Positions 32,665-40,354 of a stretch of 43,014 bases of DNA are shown piece after piece. The notes below the pieces were generated by a model. It did not search any database. It saw nothing but the letters and a program-made list of their open reading frames with translations, and was not told the origin of the DNA. The translations under genes were made by a program, and so were the position numbers. Origin of the DNA: Myxococcales bacterium (lineage in GTDB: Bacteria > Myxococcota_A > Polyangia > Polyangiales > Polyangiaceae); assembly GCA_025351875.1 (NCBI GenBank), contig JANXVA010000119.1, positions 1-43,014 of the forward strand. Direction: 5' to 3'. Position 1 is the first letter of the stretch. The number at the start of each line of letters is the position of its first letter.

Positions 32665-35178
32665 TCACTCGAGCGGCTGCCAGCCGGAGTCTTCCTCGAG
32701 CGGGTCGCGCCGTCCGCTGCTGGCGGGCTTGCGCGGCTCCGGCCGCGGGTCGCCCGCCTTGACGAAGACGATCGGCTGCGCGAGCCCCTCGGCGAGCTCC
32801 GCCTTCGAGACCTTGCCGTTCTTCGCGGCGATCTCCATCAGCGCCTGGAGGTGCCTCATCCAACCTTCCGAGACCTGCCCCTTGTCGCGCTGCTTCCCAT
32901 AGCGAACGGGCGACGGCATCAGCGAGGCGAGGAAGAAGCACTCCGGCAGGTTCAGCTCCTCGGGCTTGCGCCCGAAATAATGCTCGGCGGCGCGCGTGAC
33001 GCCGTACACGTCCGGGCCGAACTCGATCACGTTCAGGTAGAGCTCCATCATGTCGTCCTTGCGGAACGCCTGCTCGAGGTAGTCGGTGAGGATCACCTCC
33101 TCGATCTTCCGCCCGAGCGTCTTCTCGCGCGACAAGAAGAGGTTCTTCGCGAGCTGCATCGTGATGGTGCTTGCGCCACGGACGAACCTGCGCGCCTTCA
33201 AGTTCGCCGCAGCGCTGTTCCGGATGGCCGAATGGTTGAAGCCATGATGCTTGTAGAATGCACCATCCTCGGTCGTTAGAACGGCCGCCATCATGAATGG
33301 CGAGATGTTGTCGAGGTCGGTCCACGACGAGCTGCCCGGGCCGGTCGTCGTCTCGCTGGGCGTGCCGTCGGGGTGGTACGTCCGATACGTGAAGGCTCCC
33401 GTGAAACGATCGCGCGCCAGGTCGCGCGGGACCTCGGCCATCTTGCAGCGGTCGTCGATCTGGTACTCGAGCACGAGCTTGTCGATGGCGCGCGTGTCGA
33501 ACCCTACCCGAGCCGTCGCACCGAACGTGCCCGTCATGCGCGCCGAGCGCACGAGCGGCAACAGCCCCTGCGGCGTGCTGTCGAGGAGCGCCTGGCAAGC
33601 CGCAGGCGCGACGTCCATCGAGAGCGCGAGCCCGAAGTGGTCGCGCGACTCCTCGAGCGTGCCATGCGTGCGGACGTGGAGAGCGCCCATGTCGAGCTGC
33701 GCATCGTCGACACGGAGCCGTCCGGCGTCGTCGAGCAGACCGCGCGCGCTCACCGCGAAATCGATACCGCGGAGCGCCTCCGCGGAGAGCCGCGGCTGCT
33801 TCACGGAGATCGAGCGCAGCGCGATCTGCCCGTCGAACGTGAGGGCGTCACCTGCGGCGGAGAGGACGAGCTGGCCCTTTCCCGAGACCGTGCCGCGGCC
33901 CACGTCGAAGAGCCCCTTCGTTCCTTCCTTCACGCCGAGCACCGCGAGCGACACGGGCCCACCGGACAGGCGCGCCGTCACGTCCCCCGCGCTGAGCGGC
34001 AGCTCTGCGTCGATCGACAGCGGCGTCGACGTTGCGGCCTTCTCGCTGGCGAAGGTCAGACGCACGAGGTCGCCATGACGTTCCATCGTGAAGGGGCCGG
34101 GGCCGAACGCGAACGGCTCACCCGCGAGGTCGAGCTTGACCGAGAGACCGCCGATGTCGACCTTGCTGCCATCGGGCACACGCGTACCGAAGGTGGAGGC
34201 GAGAGCCGCGATCCGCGCGCGCATGGCATGGAGATCGGGGAGCGGAAGCGCAGGCTCGTCGGACACGACGTCGACGGTATTGGCCTTCGCAAGCTTCACC
34301 GGCTGCGCCTTCTTGCCCTTGGCGGTGAGCGTCATGGGCGGAGGCAGCGGCGGAGGCAGCGGCTCGGCTCCGCCGGTCGCCTGCGCCTTGGGGGACGATG
34401 CCGCGGCCGGCGCAGGCTCCTGCCCCACGGTCACCGACGTTGCGGAGACACGCCGAGCGACGCCGTCCGAAGCGAGCTCTACGTCACCGCCGACGATCTC
34501 GAGGGAGGCTCGCTTGTTGGTCGCCGCCAGCCGACCACATGCCAACCGGATCGACTCTTCGCCGCGCGAGAGCTTGACGGCCGACCCGGCGATTTCGCCC
34601 CCGGACGGCAGCTTCCAGGTGAGCGTGAGCGCGTCCGCGGAGACGGGCATGCGATGGCCCTTCTCGCCGGTACTCTGCGTGGCTCCGGCCTTCTGGAAGG
34701 CACGAAGCCGCTCGACCACGTCCTCCGGCTCGCCCTCGACGCGGATCTCCCCGCCGTGAGCGCTCACCTCGCGCACCGAGAGCCCGGCGGTGAGGTCGAC
34801 GCGCGCGTCGTCGATGCGAACCTCGACGCCCGAGACGCCCTGGAGCTTCACGTGGACGTCCCTGAGGCTGACTGCGAAGAAGCCGGGTCGAACCGAGCCG
34901 ACCGTCACGTCGAGGCGGCGCCTCTCGCCTTCCCTGGCGATGCGCGAGCGGACGATCGGCCCGAACGCGAGCAACGCTACGACGAGGAGCACGACGAACC
35001 CGCCGAAGCCGCCGAGGACGCGGGCTCGGGACAAGCGCCACCGCCTCGGTCGATCCGTGGCGCGAGCTCCCGCGTGAGCCTGCGACGCGCGCGCGACCTG
35101 CGGAGCTTGCGCGCTACGCGGCCCCGGCGGGCTGTCACTCGAGCGGCGGGGAGGGGCGCGGAGCATCGGGCTCCCCAT
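32665..35178 (-). CDS. AsmA-like domain fused to a GT51 peptidoglycan glycosyltransferase
   Basis: 837 residues. A basic cytoplasmic N-terminus, one transmembrane helix (about 53-75), then a long AsmA/DUF-type beta-rich periplasmic region (about 80-580, for example LDVTVGSVRPGFFAVSLRDVHVKLQGV) with a Pro-rich insert (PLPPPLPPP). The C-terminal third is a GT51 lipid II polymerase domain: TTEDGAFYKHHGFN with catalytic Glu at about 637, RGASTITMQLAKNLFLS, RKIEEVILTDYLEQ and ELYLNVIEFGPDVYGV. It lacks any transpeptidase domain, so it is a monofunctional polymerase. The fusion with an AsmA domain, otherwise seen in lipid-bridge proteins, is unusual. A start at 35166, better placed behind GGGGAG, is also possible. 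Confidence 0.9.
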   Translation of the reverse strand: MGSPMLRAPPRRSSDSPPGPRSAQAPQVARASQAHAGARATDRPRRWRLSRARVLGGFGGFVVLLVVALLAFGPIVRSRIAREGERRRLDVTVGSVRPGFFAVSLRDVHVKLQGVSGVEVRIDDARVDLTAGLSVREVSAHGGEIRVEGEPEDVVERLRAFQKAGATQSTGEKGHRMPVSADALTLTWKLPSGGEIAGSAVKLSRGEESIRLACGRLAATNKRASLEIVGGDVELASDGVARRVSATSVTVGQEPAPAAASSPKAQATGGAEPLPPPLPPPMTLTAKGKKAQPVKLAKANTVDVVSDEPALPLPDLHAMRARIAALASTFGTRVPDGSKVDIGGLSVKLDLAGEPFAFGPGPFTMERHGDLVRLTFASEKAATSTPLSIDAELPLSAGDVTARLSGGPVSLAVLGVKEGTKGLFDVGRGTVSGKGQLVLSAAGDALTFDGQIALRSISVKQPRLSAEALRGIDFAVSARGLLDDAGRLRVDDAQLDMGALHVRTHGTLEESRDHFGLALSMDVAPAACQALLDSTPQGLLPLVRSARMTGTFGATARVGFDTRAIDKLVLEYQIDDRCKMAEVPRDLARDRFTGAFTYRTYHPDGTPSETTTGPGSSSWTDLDNISPFMMAAVLTTEDGAFYKHHGFNHSAIRNSAAANLKARRFVRGASTITMQLAKNLFLSREKTLGRKIEEVILTDYLEQAFRKDDMMELYLNVIEFGPDVYGVTRAAEHYFGRKPEELNLPECFFLASLMPSPVRYGKQRDKGQVSEGWMRHLQALMEIAAKNGKVSKAELAEGLAQPIVFVKAGDPRPEPRKPASSGRRDPLEEDSGWQPLE

Positions 35179-35235
35179 CCTAACGCCTGAAGCCCGTTAC
35201 CCCATCAAACCGGCGCAAATTGGCCGGCCTCCCTG

Positions 35236-35724
35236 TCACTCGAAGGCGACCTCGAAGTCTCCGTCGCCCTCGAGGCGCGCCGGGATGGCCTTGAAGAGAG
35301 ACACGATTTCCGTCGTCCACGACGCGTCGTCGCCCTTCCGGAGCGGCTCGAGGTCACGTGCGATCTGGAGAAGCTCCTTCTGGCGCGCTGCGGTGAGCCC
35401 GAGGAGCTCGGCAGCCTTGTCGAGGAGCTGCTGCTCCTTCTCGTCGACCTCGGAGTCGACGCCGCTCATCCACGCCGCGGCGACGAACGCGAAGGACTTG
35501 TCCCGAGCGGAGAGGCTCTCGACGAGGAGCTCCTCGACGGGCATCGGTTTCTCGAGGATCTGGTCGATGCGATCGCGCAGCTCCTTCGTGAGGTTGAAGA
35601 CCCCGGCCGCGGCGAGCACGCTCGCCTTCTCCTTCTCGTCCAGGTGGCCGTCGGCCCAGGCCATGGTGATGAGGAGAGCGAGGGTCTCGGTGCAGGCGTC
35701 GGCGCCGATGGTGAGCCGCTTCAT
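35236..35724 (-). CDS. TerB-like helical protein
   Basis: 162 residues, all-helical. The opening TETLALLITMAWADGHLDEKEKASVLAAAGVF, and the second copy of the same idea, FAFVAAAWMSGVDSEVDEKEQQLLDKAAELLGL, are the paired acidic DG-(x)-D-x-x-E-K/E motifs of TerB (tellurite-resistance/DjlA-type) domains, which may bind metal. It is cytoplasmic. It lies 15 bp downstream of the peroxidase gene and 57 bp upstream of the glycosyltransferase on the same strand. No other ter gene is present, so tellurite resistance is not implied; such single TerB proteins are usually of unknown role in stress or membrane sensing. Confidence 0.85.
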   Translation of the reverse strand: MKRLTIGADACTETLALLITMAWADGHLDEKEKASVLAAAGVFNLTKELRDRIDQILEKPMPVEELLVESLSARDKSFAFVAAAWMSGVDSEVDEKEQQLLDKAAELLGLTAARQKELLQIARDLEPLRKGDDASWTTEIVSLFKAIPARLEGDGDFEVAFE

Positions 35725-35739
35725 GGAGGAGAGAATACC

Positions 35740-36837
35740 TCAGTCGGGCTTCGGCGTCTTCGGTCCGGAAGGGGGTAGGTCCGGCTTCTGGACGAGGTCC
35801 TTCGGGGCGTCCCCGGCGAGCGCGCCGAGGAAGGTCACGATCGATCGTGCCTGCCCTTCGGTCAGCTCCTTGCCGACCTGGTAGCGCGCCATCATCTGCG
35901 TGAGCACCTCGAGCGAGCTGATCGAGCCGTCGTGGAGGTACGGACCGGTCTTCGTCACGTTGCGGAGCGTAGGTACCTTGAATACCCCGCGATCGACCTC
36001 CTGCTTCGTGATCTCGAACCGCCCCGTATCCGTCATGTTCGGCCAGGCCCTGGCGACGCCGAGCTTCTGGTTCTGCGCGCCGCCTACGTACTTCCCCGCG
36101 TGACAGGTCGTGCAGCTCGCGTCCATGAAGGCGCCGAGGCCCGCTTTCTCCTCGGTGCTGAGGGCTGCCTCGTCGCCGCCGAGGAACTTGTCCCAACGGG
36201 ACGGCGTGAGGAGCTTCCTCGCGTAGGCGCCGAGCGCCATCGACAGCGTCTCGGGCGTCACTACGCCCTTGGCATCAGGGAACGACTTCTTGAACGAGGC
36301 GACATACCCCGGAATCGAGGAGACGACCTCGACCAGGTGACTCGCGTCACTACCCATCGTGCTCGGCTCTGCGGCGTGCGCCACGACCAGCTCCTCGACG
36401 AGCGACGCGCGCGAATCCCAGCCCTGGGCGAAGTTGCCGGCGGCGTTGAAGACGGTGGGCGCGTTGCGTGTGGTCTTCCGCTTCTTCGTCCCCGTCGAGA
36501 CGGCCGCGGCATCGACTCCGTCGGCGCCCGATCGGGTCACGTCGTGGCACGAGTTGCAGGATACGTCCTGCCCCCTCGAGAGGCGCTTGTCGAACCACAG
36601 CATCTGCCCGAGCGCGACCTTCTCGGGAGTGAGCAGGTTGTCCGGGCGCTCGATCGACGCGGGGAGCGGTGCGAACACCGCGAGCTGCCCGGGGTCGAAC
36701 GGGCGTGCGTTCGGCGTGGCCGGGGCCGACGCGACGGGGGCCGGCGCGACGGCGCTCGGATTCGAACGCTTGTCGTCGCATGCGGCGAGCACGACAGCAG
36801 AGAGAGTGAGAAGCGACACGACGAGCAAGGAGCGCAT
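35740..36837 (-). CDS. di-haem cytochrome c peroxidase/MauG-family lipoprotein
   Basis: 365 residues. Lipoprotein signal with lipobox LAAC (Cys20), a Pro/Ala-rich spacer, then the di-haem peroxidase fold with CNSCH (94-98) and CTTCH (242-246). The conserved segments LGQMLWFDKRLS, RNAPTVFNAA, DSRASLVEEL, VPTLRNVTKTGPYLHDGS and SLEVLTQMMARY match the CcpA/MauG family. It reduces hydrogen peroxide with electrons from cytochrome c, or modifies a partner protein if MauG-like. It is anchored in the periplasm. The start at 36837 lies 10 bases after a -10 TATACT. The TerB-like gene follows 15 bp on. Confidence 0.94.
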   Translation of the reverse strand: MRSLLVVSLLTLSAVVLAACDDKRSNPSAVAPAPVASAPATPNARPFDPGQLAVFAPLPASIERPDNLLTPEKVALGQMLWFDKRLSRGQDVSCNSCHDVTRSGADGVDAAAVSTGTKKRKTTRNAPTVFNAAGNFAQGWDSRASLVEELVVAHAAEPSTMGSDASHLVEVVSSIPGYVASFKKSFPDAKGVVTPETLSMALGAYARKLLTPSRWDKFLGGDEAALSTEEKAGLGAFMDASCTTCHAGKYVGGAQNQKLGVARAWPNMTDTGRFEITKQEVDRGVFKVPTLRNVTKTGPYLHDGSISSLEVLTQMMARYQVGKELTEGQARSIVTFLGALAGDAPKDLVQKPDLPPSGPKTPKPD

Positions 36838-36847
36838 GGCGCCCGCG

Positions 36848-36877
36848 AGTATAGGGGCACGTGCTCCGCGCGGTCAG
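36848..36877 (-). promoter_or_regulatory. candidate promoter of the di-haem peroxidase
   Basis: Minus strand CTGACC (36877-36872), 18 bases, TATACT (36853-36848), overlapping the end of the Nudix gene. The transcript would have almost no leader before the ATG at 36837. Confidence 0.4.
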
Positions 36878-37323
36878 GCCACGAGCGGCATCGCGGCTGG
36901 ATTCGTGAGCGCCAGCGCGACGAGATCGATCACCTCGGAGTGACGGAGCGGGAGCTGCCCGATCGCCTCCGGCCTCACCCAGCGCGCCTCGAGCGAGTGA
37001 TGATCCGGGCGCTGCTTGGGGGTAAGCGAGCCGACCGGATGCGCGCGCACCACGTAACGCCACCACGACACGAGGCCTTCCCCGGATTCGGACGCGTACC
37101 ACTGCTGCTCCACGCGCAGGAGCGAGGTCGGCTCGACGAGGATCCCCGCCTCCTCCTGCGTCTCGCGGATGGCAGCTTCACGAATCGTCTCGCCGGCCTC
37201 GAGGCCACCGGCTGGCGCATACCAGCGCTGGCCGTGCTTGGCCTCCCGGACGAGGAGCACCTGACCAGCGTGCTCGACGACCACGAACACGAAGAAATTC
37301 GAGGGAATGCGTGCTCTCGGCAT
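36874..37323 (-). CDS. Nudix hydrolase
   Basis: 149 residues, single Nudix domain. The Nudix box GGLEAGETIREAAIRETQEEAGI fits G-x5-E-x7-RE-x-x-EE-x-G, giving a metal site for hydrolysis of nucleoside-diphosphate-X bonds; the preceding RWYAPAGG is also typical. The substrate cannot be named. The ATG at 37323 is chosen since GGAGG lies nine bases before it and the frame further upstream (to 37398) shows no family sequence. It is divergent from the LysR-type regulator at 37413, which may control it. It points the same way as the peroxidase gene, whose start codon lies 36 bp beyond its stop. Confidence 0.92.
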   Translation of the reverse strand: MPRARIPSNFFVFVVVEHAGQVLLVREAKHGQRWYAPAGGLEAGETIREAAIRETQEEAGILVEPTSLLRVEQQWYASESGEGLVSWWRYVVRAHPVGSLTPKQRPDHHSLEARWVRPEAIGQLPLRHSEVIDLVALALTNPAAMPLVA

Positions 37324-37384
37324 GAACGGGGACCTCCACCCCTTCAAGGATGCGCTGTCCTCAGTGTGCGTTCCAGGCATCGTT

Positions 37385-37401
37385 TGCATCCTTTTCATGC
37401 A
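37385..37401. promoter_or_regulatory. T-N11-A dyad, probable LysR-type binding site
   Basis: TGCAT, seven bases, ATGCA: a symmetric T-N11-A motif in the 89-bp gap between the divergent Nudix and LysR genes, the usual place for autoregulation by a LysR-type regulator. Confidence 0.5.
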
Positions 37402-37412
37402 TTACTTGCACG

Positions 37413-38342
37413 ATGCTCGGAGCCCGCGCGTACCCCGGCGACCTGCTCGATCACCTCCGTGCGTTTGCGCAGCTCTGTGCGAGCGTAGAGCGCGGGGATC
37501 GGGGAGCGTTCGCACGGACGGCCGCGGAGCTGGCGGTCGATGTGAGCGTCCTCCGACGGCGCATGCAGACGCTCACGACGTTCATCGGCGCGCCACTCGT
37601 TCAGGGTCGGGGCAACCGTCTCCAGCTGACCGCCGCCGGGACGCGTGCACGCGCGCACGCGCTTCGAACGCTCGAGGCGGCCGCGGAGCTCGCCGTCGTG
37701 GGCGACGACGATGCCGGGCCGCTGCGCGTGGCGTGCACGGGCACGATCCTGGCGGAGGTGCTGCCGCCAGCGTTGCGGGCGCTGCGAGACGCCTATCCGC
37801 GCCTCCTCTTCCGCGTTCGACGCGCAGGCGCCACGGCGTCGCGGGGGCTCGTCGCGAGGAGCGAGATCGACTTCGCGATCATCCGCGCGGCCGAACGTCC
37901 CCCGGGTGTCGCCTCCGTTCGGCTCGCGGCCGATCGGTTATGGCTCGCCGTCGCCGCGCGGAGCGCCCTCGCGAGAGCCGGTCGCCTCACGGTGCCGAGG
38001 CTCGCGCGGGAGGCGCTCATCGGGTACTCGCCCGAGTCGTCGACCATGAAGCGCCTCATGGCTGTCCTCGGGCCTCATGGCGGCGCCCCCTGGATCGAGG
38101 TCGACGGCAAGGCGGCGGCCCTCGCGTACGTGGCCGCGGGGCTAGGAATCGCCTTCGTCTCCGCGGTCGCCTCGCAGAAACCCATGCGCGCGGGGGTTGC
38201 CCTAAGGGACGTGACGGCATCGTTCGGCCCCGTGTCCTTCTGGCTGATTTGGCGAGAAGGTGCAGCCCTCCAGGGGGTGAACCAGCGCTTCGTGGAGGAG
38301 CTCCGAGCGGCCGCTTCCCGAGGCGAAGGTCGAAAGAGTTGA
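37413..38342 (+). CDS. LysR-type transcriptional regulator
   Basis: 309 residues from the ATG at 37413 (an in-frame ATG at 37350 would add 21 residues unlike the family and overrun the dyad). The N-terminal winged helix-turn-helix is at about 15-70 (AFARTAAELAVDVSVLRRRMQTLTTFIGAPLVQGRGNRLQLTAAG), followed by the substrate-binding domain (GPLRVACTGTILAEVLPPALRAL, DFAIIRAAERPPGVAS, AALAYVAAGLGIAFVSA). It binds a small co-inducer and activates or represses nearby genes. The nearest divergent target is the Nudix hydrolase. The co-inducer is unknown. Confidence 0.9.
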   Translation: MLGARAYPGDLLDHLRAFAQLCASVERGDRGAFARTAAELAVDVSVLRRRMQTLTTFIGAPLVQGRGNRLQLTAAGTRARAHALRTLEAAAELAVVGDDDAGPLRVACTGTILAEVLPPALRALRDAYPRLLFRVRRAGATASRGLVARSEIDFAIIRAAERPPGVASVRLAADRLWLAVAARSALARAGRLTVPRLAREALIGYSPESSTMKRLMAVLGPHGGAPWIEVDGKAAALAYVAAGLGIAFVSAVASQKPMRAGVALRDVTASFGPVSFWLIWREGAALQGVNQRFVEELRAAASRGEGRKS

Positions 38343-38350
38343 TACGGAGC

Positions 38351-38378
38351 TTGCACTGCGTGACGCTCCCAGAATAAT
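38351..38378 (+). promoter_or_regulatory. candidate promoter of the TPR-lipoprotein-kinase cluster
   Basis: TTGCAC (38351-38356), 16 bases, AATAAT (38373-38378). The -10 ends eight bases before the ATG at 38387 and no Shine-Dalgarno is present, so the message would be leaderless or nearly so. Confidence 0.45.
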
Positions 38379-38386
38379 CCGGGACC

Positions 38387-39460
38387 ATGCGCATCACGTC
38401 GACCATCGGCCGAGCGACTCTCGGGGCAGCACTGGGCCTGGCGGTCGCCTCCCACGCCAACGCTGTTCGCGCCGACGAGGCGCCGGTCATCAAGCCCGCC
38501 ATGCCCACCGCCGCAAAGACCACCCCGACGGGGACCAGTGAGGAGGCGAAGAGCCACTTCGCGGCCGGCGTCCAGCTCCTCCAGGATCCCGAGGGCGAGA
38601 AGGTCGAAGAGGCCTATCGCGAGTTCCGGACGGCCTTCGACCTCTCTGGCTCCCCGAAGATCCTCGGCAACATGGGCTTCTGCGCGATGCGCCTCGAGCG
38701 CGACGGCGAGGCCATCGAGGCCTACACACGCTACCTGCGCGAAGTCCCCGACATCGACGCGGAAGAGCGCGCTCAGATCATTCGTGACCTCCAGACACTC
38801 ACCATCGGAATTGCGCGAGTCACGATCGAGGTCGACAAGCCCGGGGTCCGCATCGTCGACGTGCGCATCCCCGTGCGCGGAGAGCGCGTGACGAACACCT
38901 ACGGCCCGATCACGAACGGCAAGCTCGAGATCGGCGTGCGACCCGGCCACCACGTCGTGACGGCGAAGCTCGCTGATCACGAGGACGTGACGTGGGAGAT
39001 CGATGCGTTCGCCGCCACCCGAGATCGCAACGCCTTCACGATGAAGCCCCGCGTCGTCGCGACCCCGAACGCGAGTGACGGCGGACGCGGCACCAACGTC
39101 GGGCCTTTCGTCCTGATGGGCCTGGGCGGCGCCATGCTCATCGGCGGCGCCATCACCGGCATGCTCGCCCTCGGGAAGACGAACGACATCGCCGACAAGT
39201 GTCCGGGTGATGTCTGCCCCGTGAACTACGACCTCGACGGTGCGCGTTCCTCCGCGAAGACCTTCGTGCGGATCACGGACGTGCTCCTCATCGGCGGCGG
39301 CATCGTCGCCGCCGGTGGGCTCACCTGGTTCTTCCTGGACAGCCGAAAGAGCGAAAAAGAGCCGCCGAAGAGCGCACTCGGGCCTCGGCCTTGGAGCCCA
39401 GTGCCGAGCGCTGGGTGCGGCCCCGACGGATGCCGTGCGTCGATGAAGGTGGTGTTCTGA
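38387..39460 (+). CDS. TPR-repeat membrane protein with PEGA-like region
   Basis: 357 residues. A signal peptide (about 1-29) is followed by a TPR-like helical region (about 50-130: SHFAAGVQLLQDPEGEKVEEAYREFRTAFDLSGSPKILGNMGFCAMRL), then a beta segment like PEGA domains (VTIEVDKPGVRIVDVRIPVRG, IGVRPGHHVVTAKLADHE), and two hydrophobic segments (about 241-263 and 301-320), so the protein is anchored by its C-terminal half with most of it periplasmic. The tail has two Cys (GCGPDGC). Such TPR-PEGA proteins commonly accompany Ser/Thr kinases in myxobacteria. Its stop overlaps the next gene (TGATG). The function is unknown. Confidence 0.8.
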   Translation: MRITSTIGRATLGAALGLAVASHANAVRADEAPVIKPAMPTAAKTTPTGTSEEAKSHFAAGVQLLQDPEGEKVEEAYREFRTAFDLSGSPKILGNMGFCAMRLERDGEAIEAYTRYLREVPDIDAEERAQIIRDLQTLTIGIARVTIEVDKPGVRIVDVRIPVRGERVTNTYGPITNGKLEIGVRPGHHVVTAKLADHEDVTWEIDAFAATRDRNAFTMKPRVVATPNASDGGRGTNVGPFVLMGLGGAMLIGGAITGMLALGKTNDIADKCPGDVCPVNYDLDGARSSAKTFVRITDVLLIGGGIVAAGGLTWFFLDSRKSEKEPPKSALGPRPWSPVPSAGCGPDGCRASMKVVF

Positions 39461-40320
39461 TGCGCACGTTGGACCGTATCGCCCTCACAGTGGCTGCCGC
39501 ACTGCTCGCCGCCTCGACGAGCTCGTGCTTCGCCGTCACCGACCTCGAGCGCTTTTCGAAGAGCCCCGGCTCCACGGGCAACTTCAGCGACCTGCGGCTC
39601 ACTGTGCGCGGGATGACGTCGCACGTGAACGAGATGTTCGAGTACCGGATCATCGACCGAGACAACATCCTCCAGTCGCGCGGCATCATCCTGCCCCTGG
39701 GCGGACCGGACGCGACGATGTTCGTGCCCGGTGCAGTACCGAAGCAAAACGGGCCGTTCAAGCTCGATTTCTACGCCGACCACGACCCGACTCACAACAT
39801 GCACTACGACCGCGACCAGGTAGCCGGCACGGGCGATCACTCCTGGCGGGTGTTCCTCGACGGCAGCACCGACCCGCCGACGCCGAGCAGCTTCGACGTG
39901 AACAAGGGTCAGTACGTGGTCTCCTTCGACCACAACACGTCGTTCAACCTCCTGACTGACCCGGTCCCGCCGCGCGAGATCGGCAGCCCCGCGACGGTTC
40001 GCCTCTCGAACATGGGGGCCTTCCTCGGCAAGCGGCTGGAAATCCGCATCGCAGACGCGAGCTCGAAGCGCGTTGTCGCCTTCTACCGCGTGCCCTCGCT
40101 GGCCGACGTGGCCCCGACGATCACGATCCCCGGGATGATGGAGGACGACGTCGCCTACACCGTCGAGGTGTACACGGACGACAACCCCCTTCCCACCGGC
40201 AACCCTGGTTCTGTGCGGGCTTTCCGCGTCGAGCAGCAGTCGGGCGCGAACAAGTCCGGGCTCGACGTCACCTTCGACCCGGCCAAGGCGCCCGAGGTCC
40301 ACGACGCCGCCCCGCCCTGA
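39460..40320 (+). CDS. lipoprotein of unknown function in the kinase cluster
   Basis: 286 residues starting at ATG 39460 within the TGATG overlap with the previous stop. The signal peptide ends in the lipobox TSSC (Cys23). The mature part is beta-rich with two repeated sandwich-like segments (DLRLTVRGMTSHVNEMFEYRIIDRDN and ATVRLSNMGAFLGKRLEIRIADASSKRVVAFYRV), resembling extracellular binding domains, but no known family is recognised. The duplicated pattern (RxTVRGM...NEMFEYRI versus ATVRLSNM...GKRLEIRI) suggests an internal tandem repeat. It stands between the TPR protein and the Ser/Thr kinase and is probably in the same transcription unit. Confidence 0.8.
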   Translation: MRTLDRIALTVAAALLAASTSSCFAVTDLERFSKSPGSTGNFSDLRLTVRGMTSHVNEMFEYRIIDRDNILQSRGIILPLGGPDATMFVPGAVPKQNGPFKLDFYADHDPTHNMHYDRDQVAGTGDHSWRVFLDGSTDPPTPSSFDVNKGQYVVSFDHNTSFNLLTDPVPPREIGSPATVRLSNMGAFLGKRLEIRIADASSKRVVAFYRVPSLADVAPTITIPGMMEDDVAYTVEVYTDDNPLPTGNPGSVRAFRVEQQSGANKSGLDVTFDPAKAPEVHDAAPP

Positions 40321-40333
40321 TCCTCAGGATTCT

Positions 40334-40342
40334 TGCTAGCAT
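40334..40342 (+). promoter_or_regulatory. candidate extended -10 before the kinase gene
   Basis: TGC-TAGCAT (40334-40342) lies 12 bases before the kinase ATG in the 34-bp gap; no clear -35. It could give the kinase its own promoter in addition to read-through. Confidence 0.3.
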
Positions 40343-40354
40343 CGGCTGGTCTTC

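Noticed and set aside
33373..35190. 605-codon open frame on the plus strand
   Set aside because: Antisense to the AsmA-GT51 gene, which contains clear catalytic motifs; Arg/Asp/Gly-rich shadow.
35236..35724. Tellurite resistance determinant
   Set aside because: Only a TerB-like domain is present; no other ter genes, so a resistance function is not supported.
35932..37488. 518-codon open frame on the plus strand
   Set aside because: Runs antisense through the peroxidase and Nudix genes and over the LysR start; no motifs.
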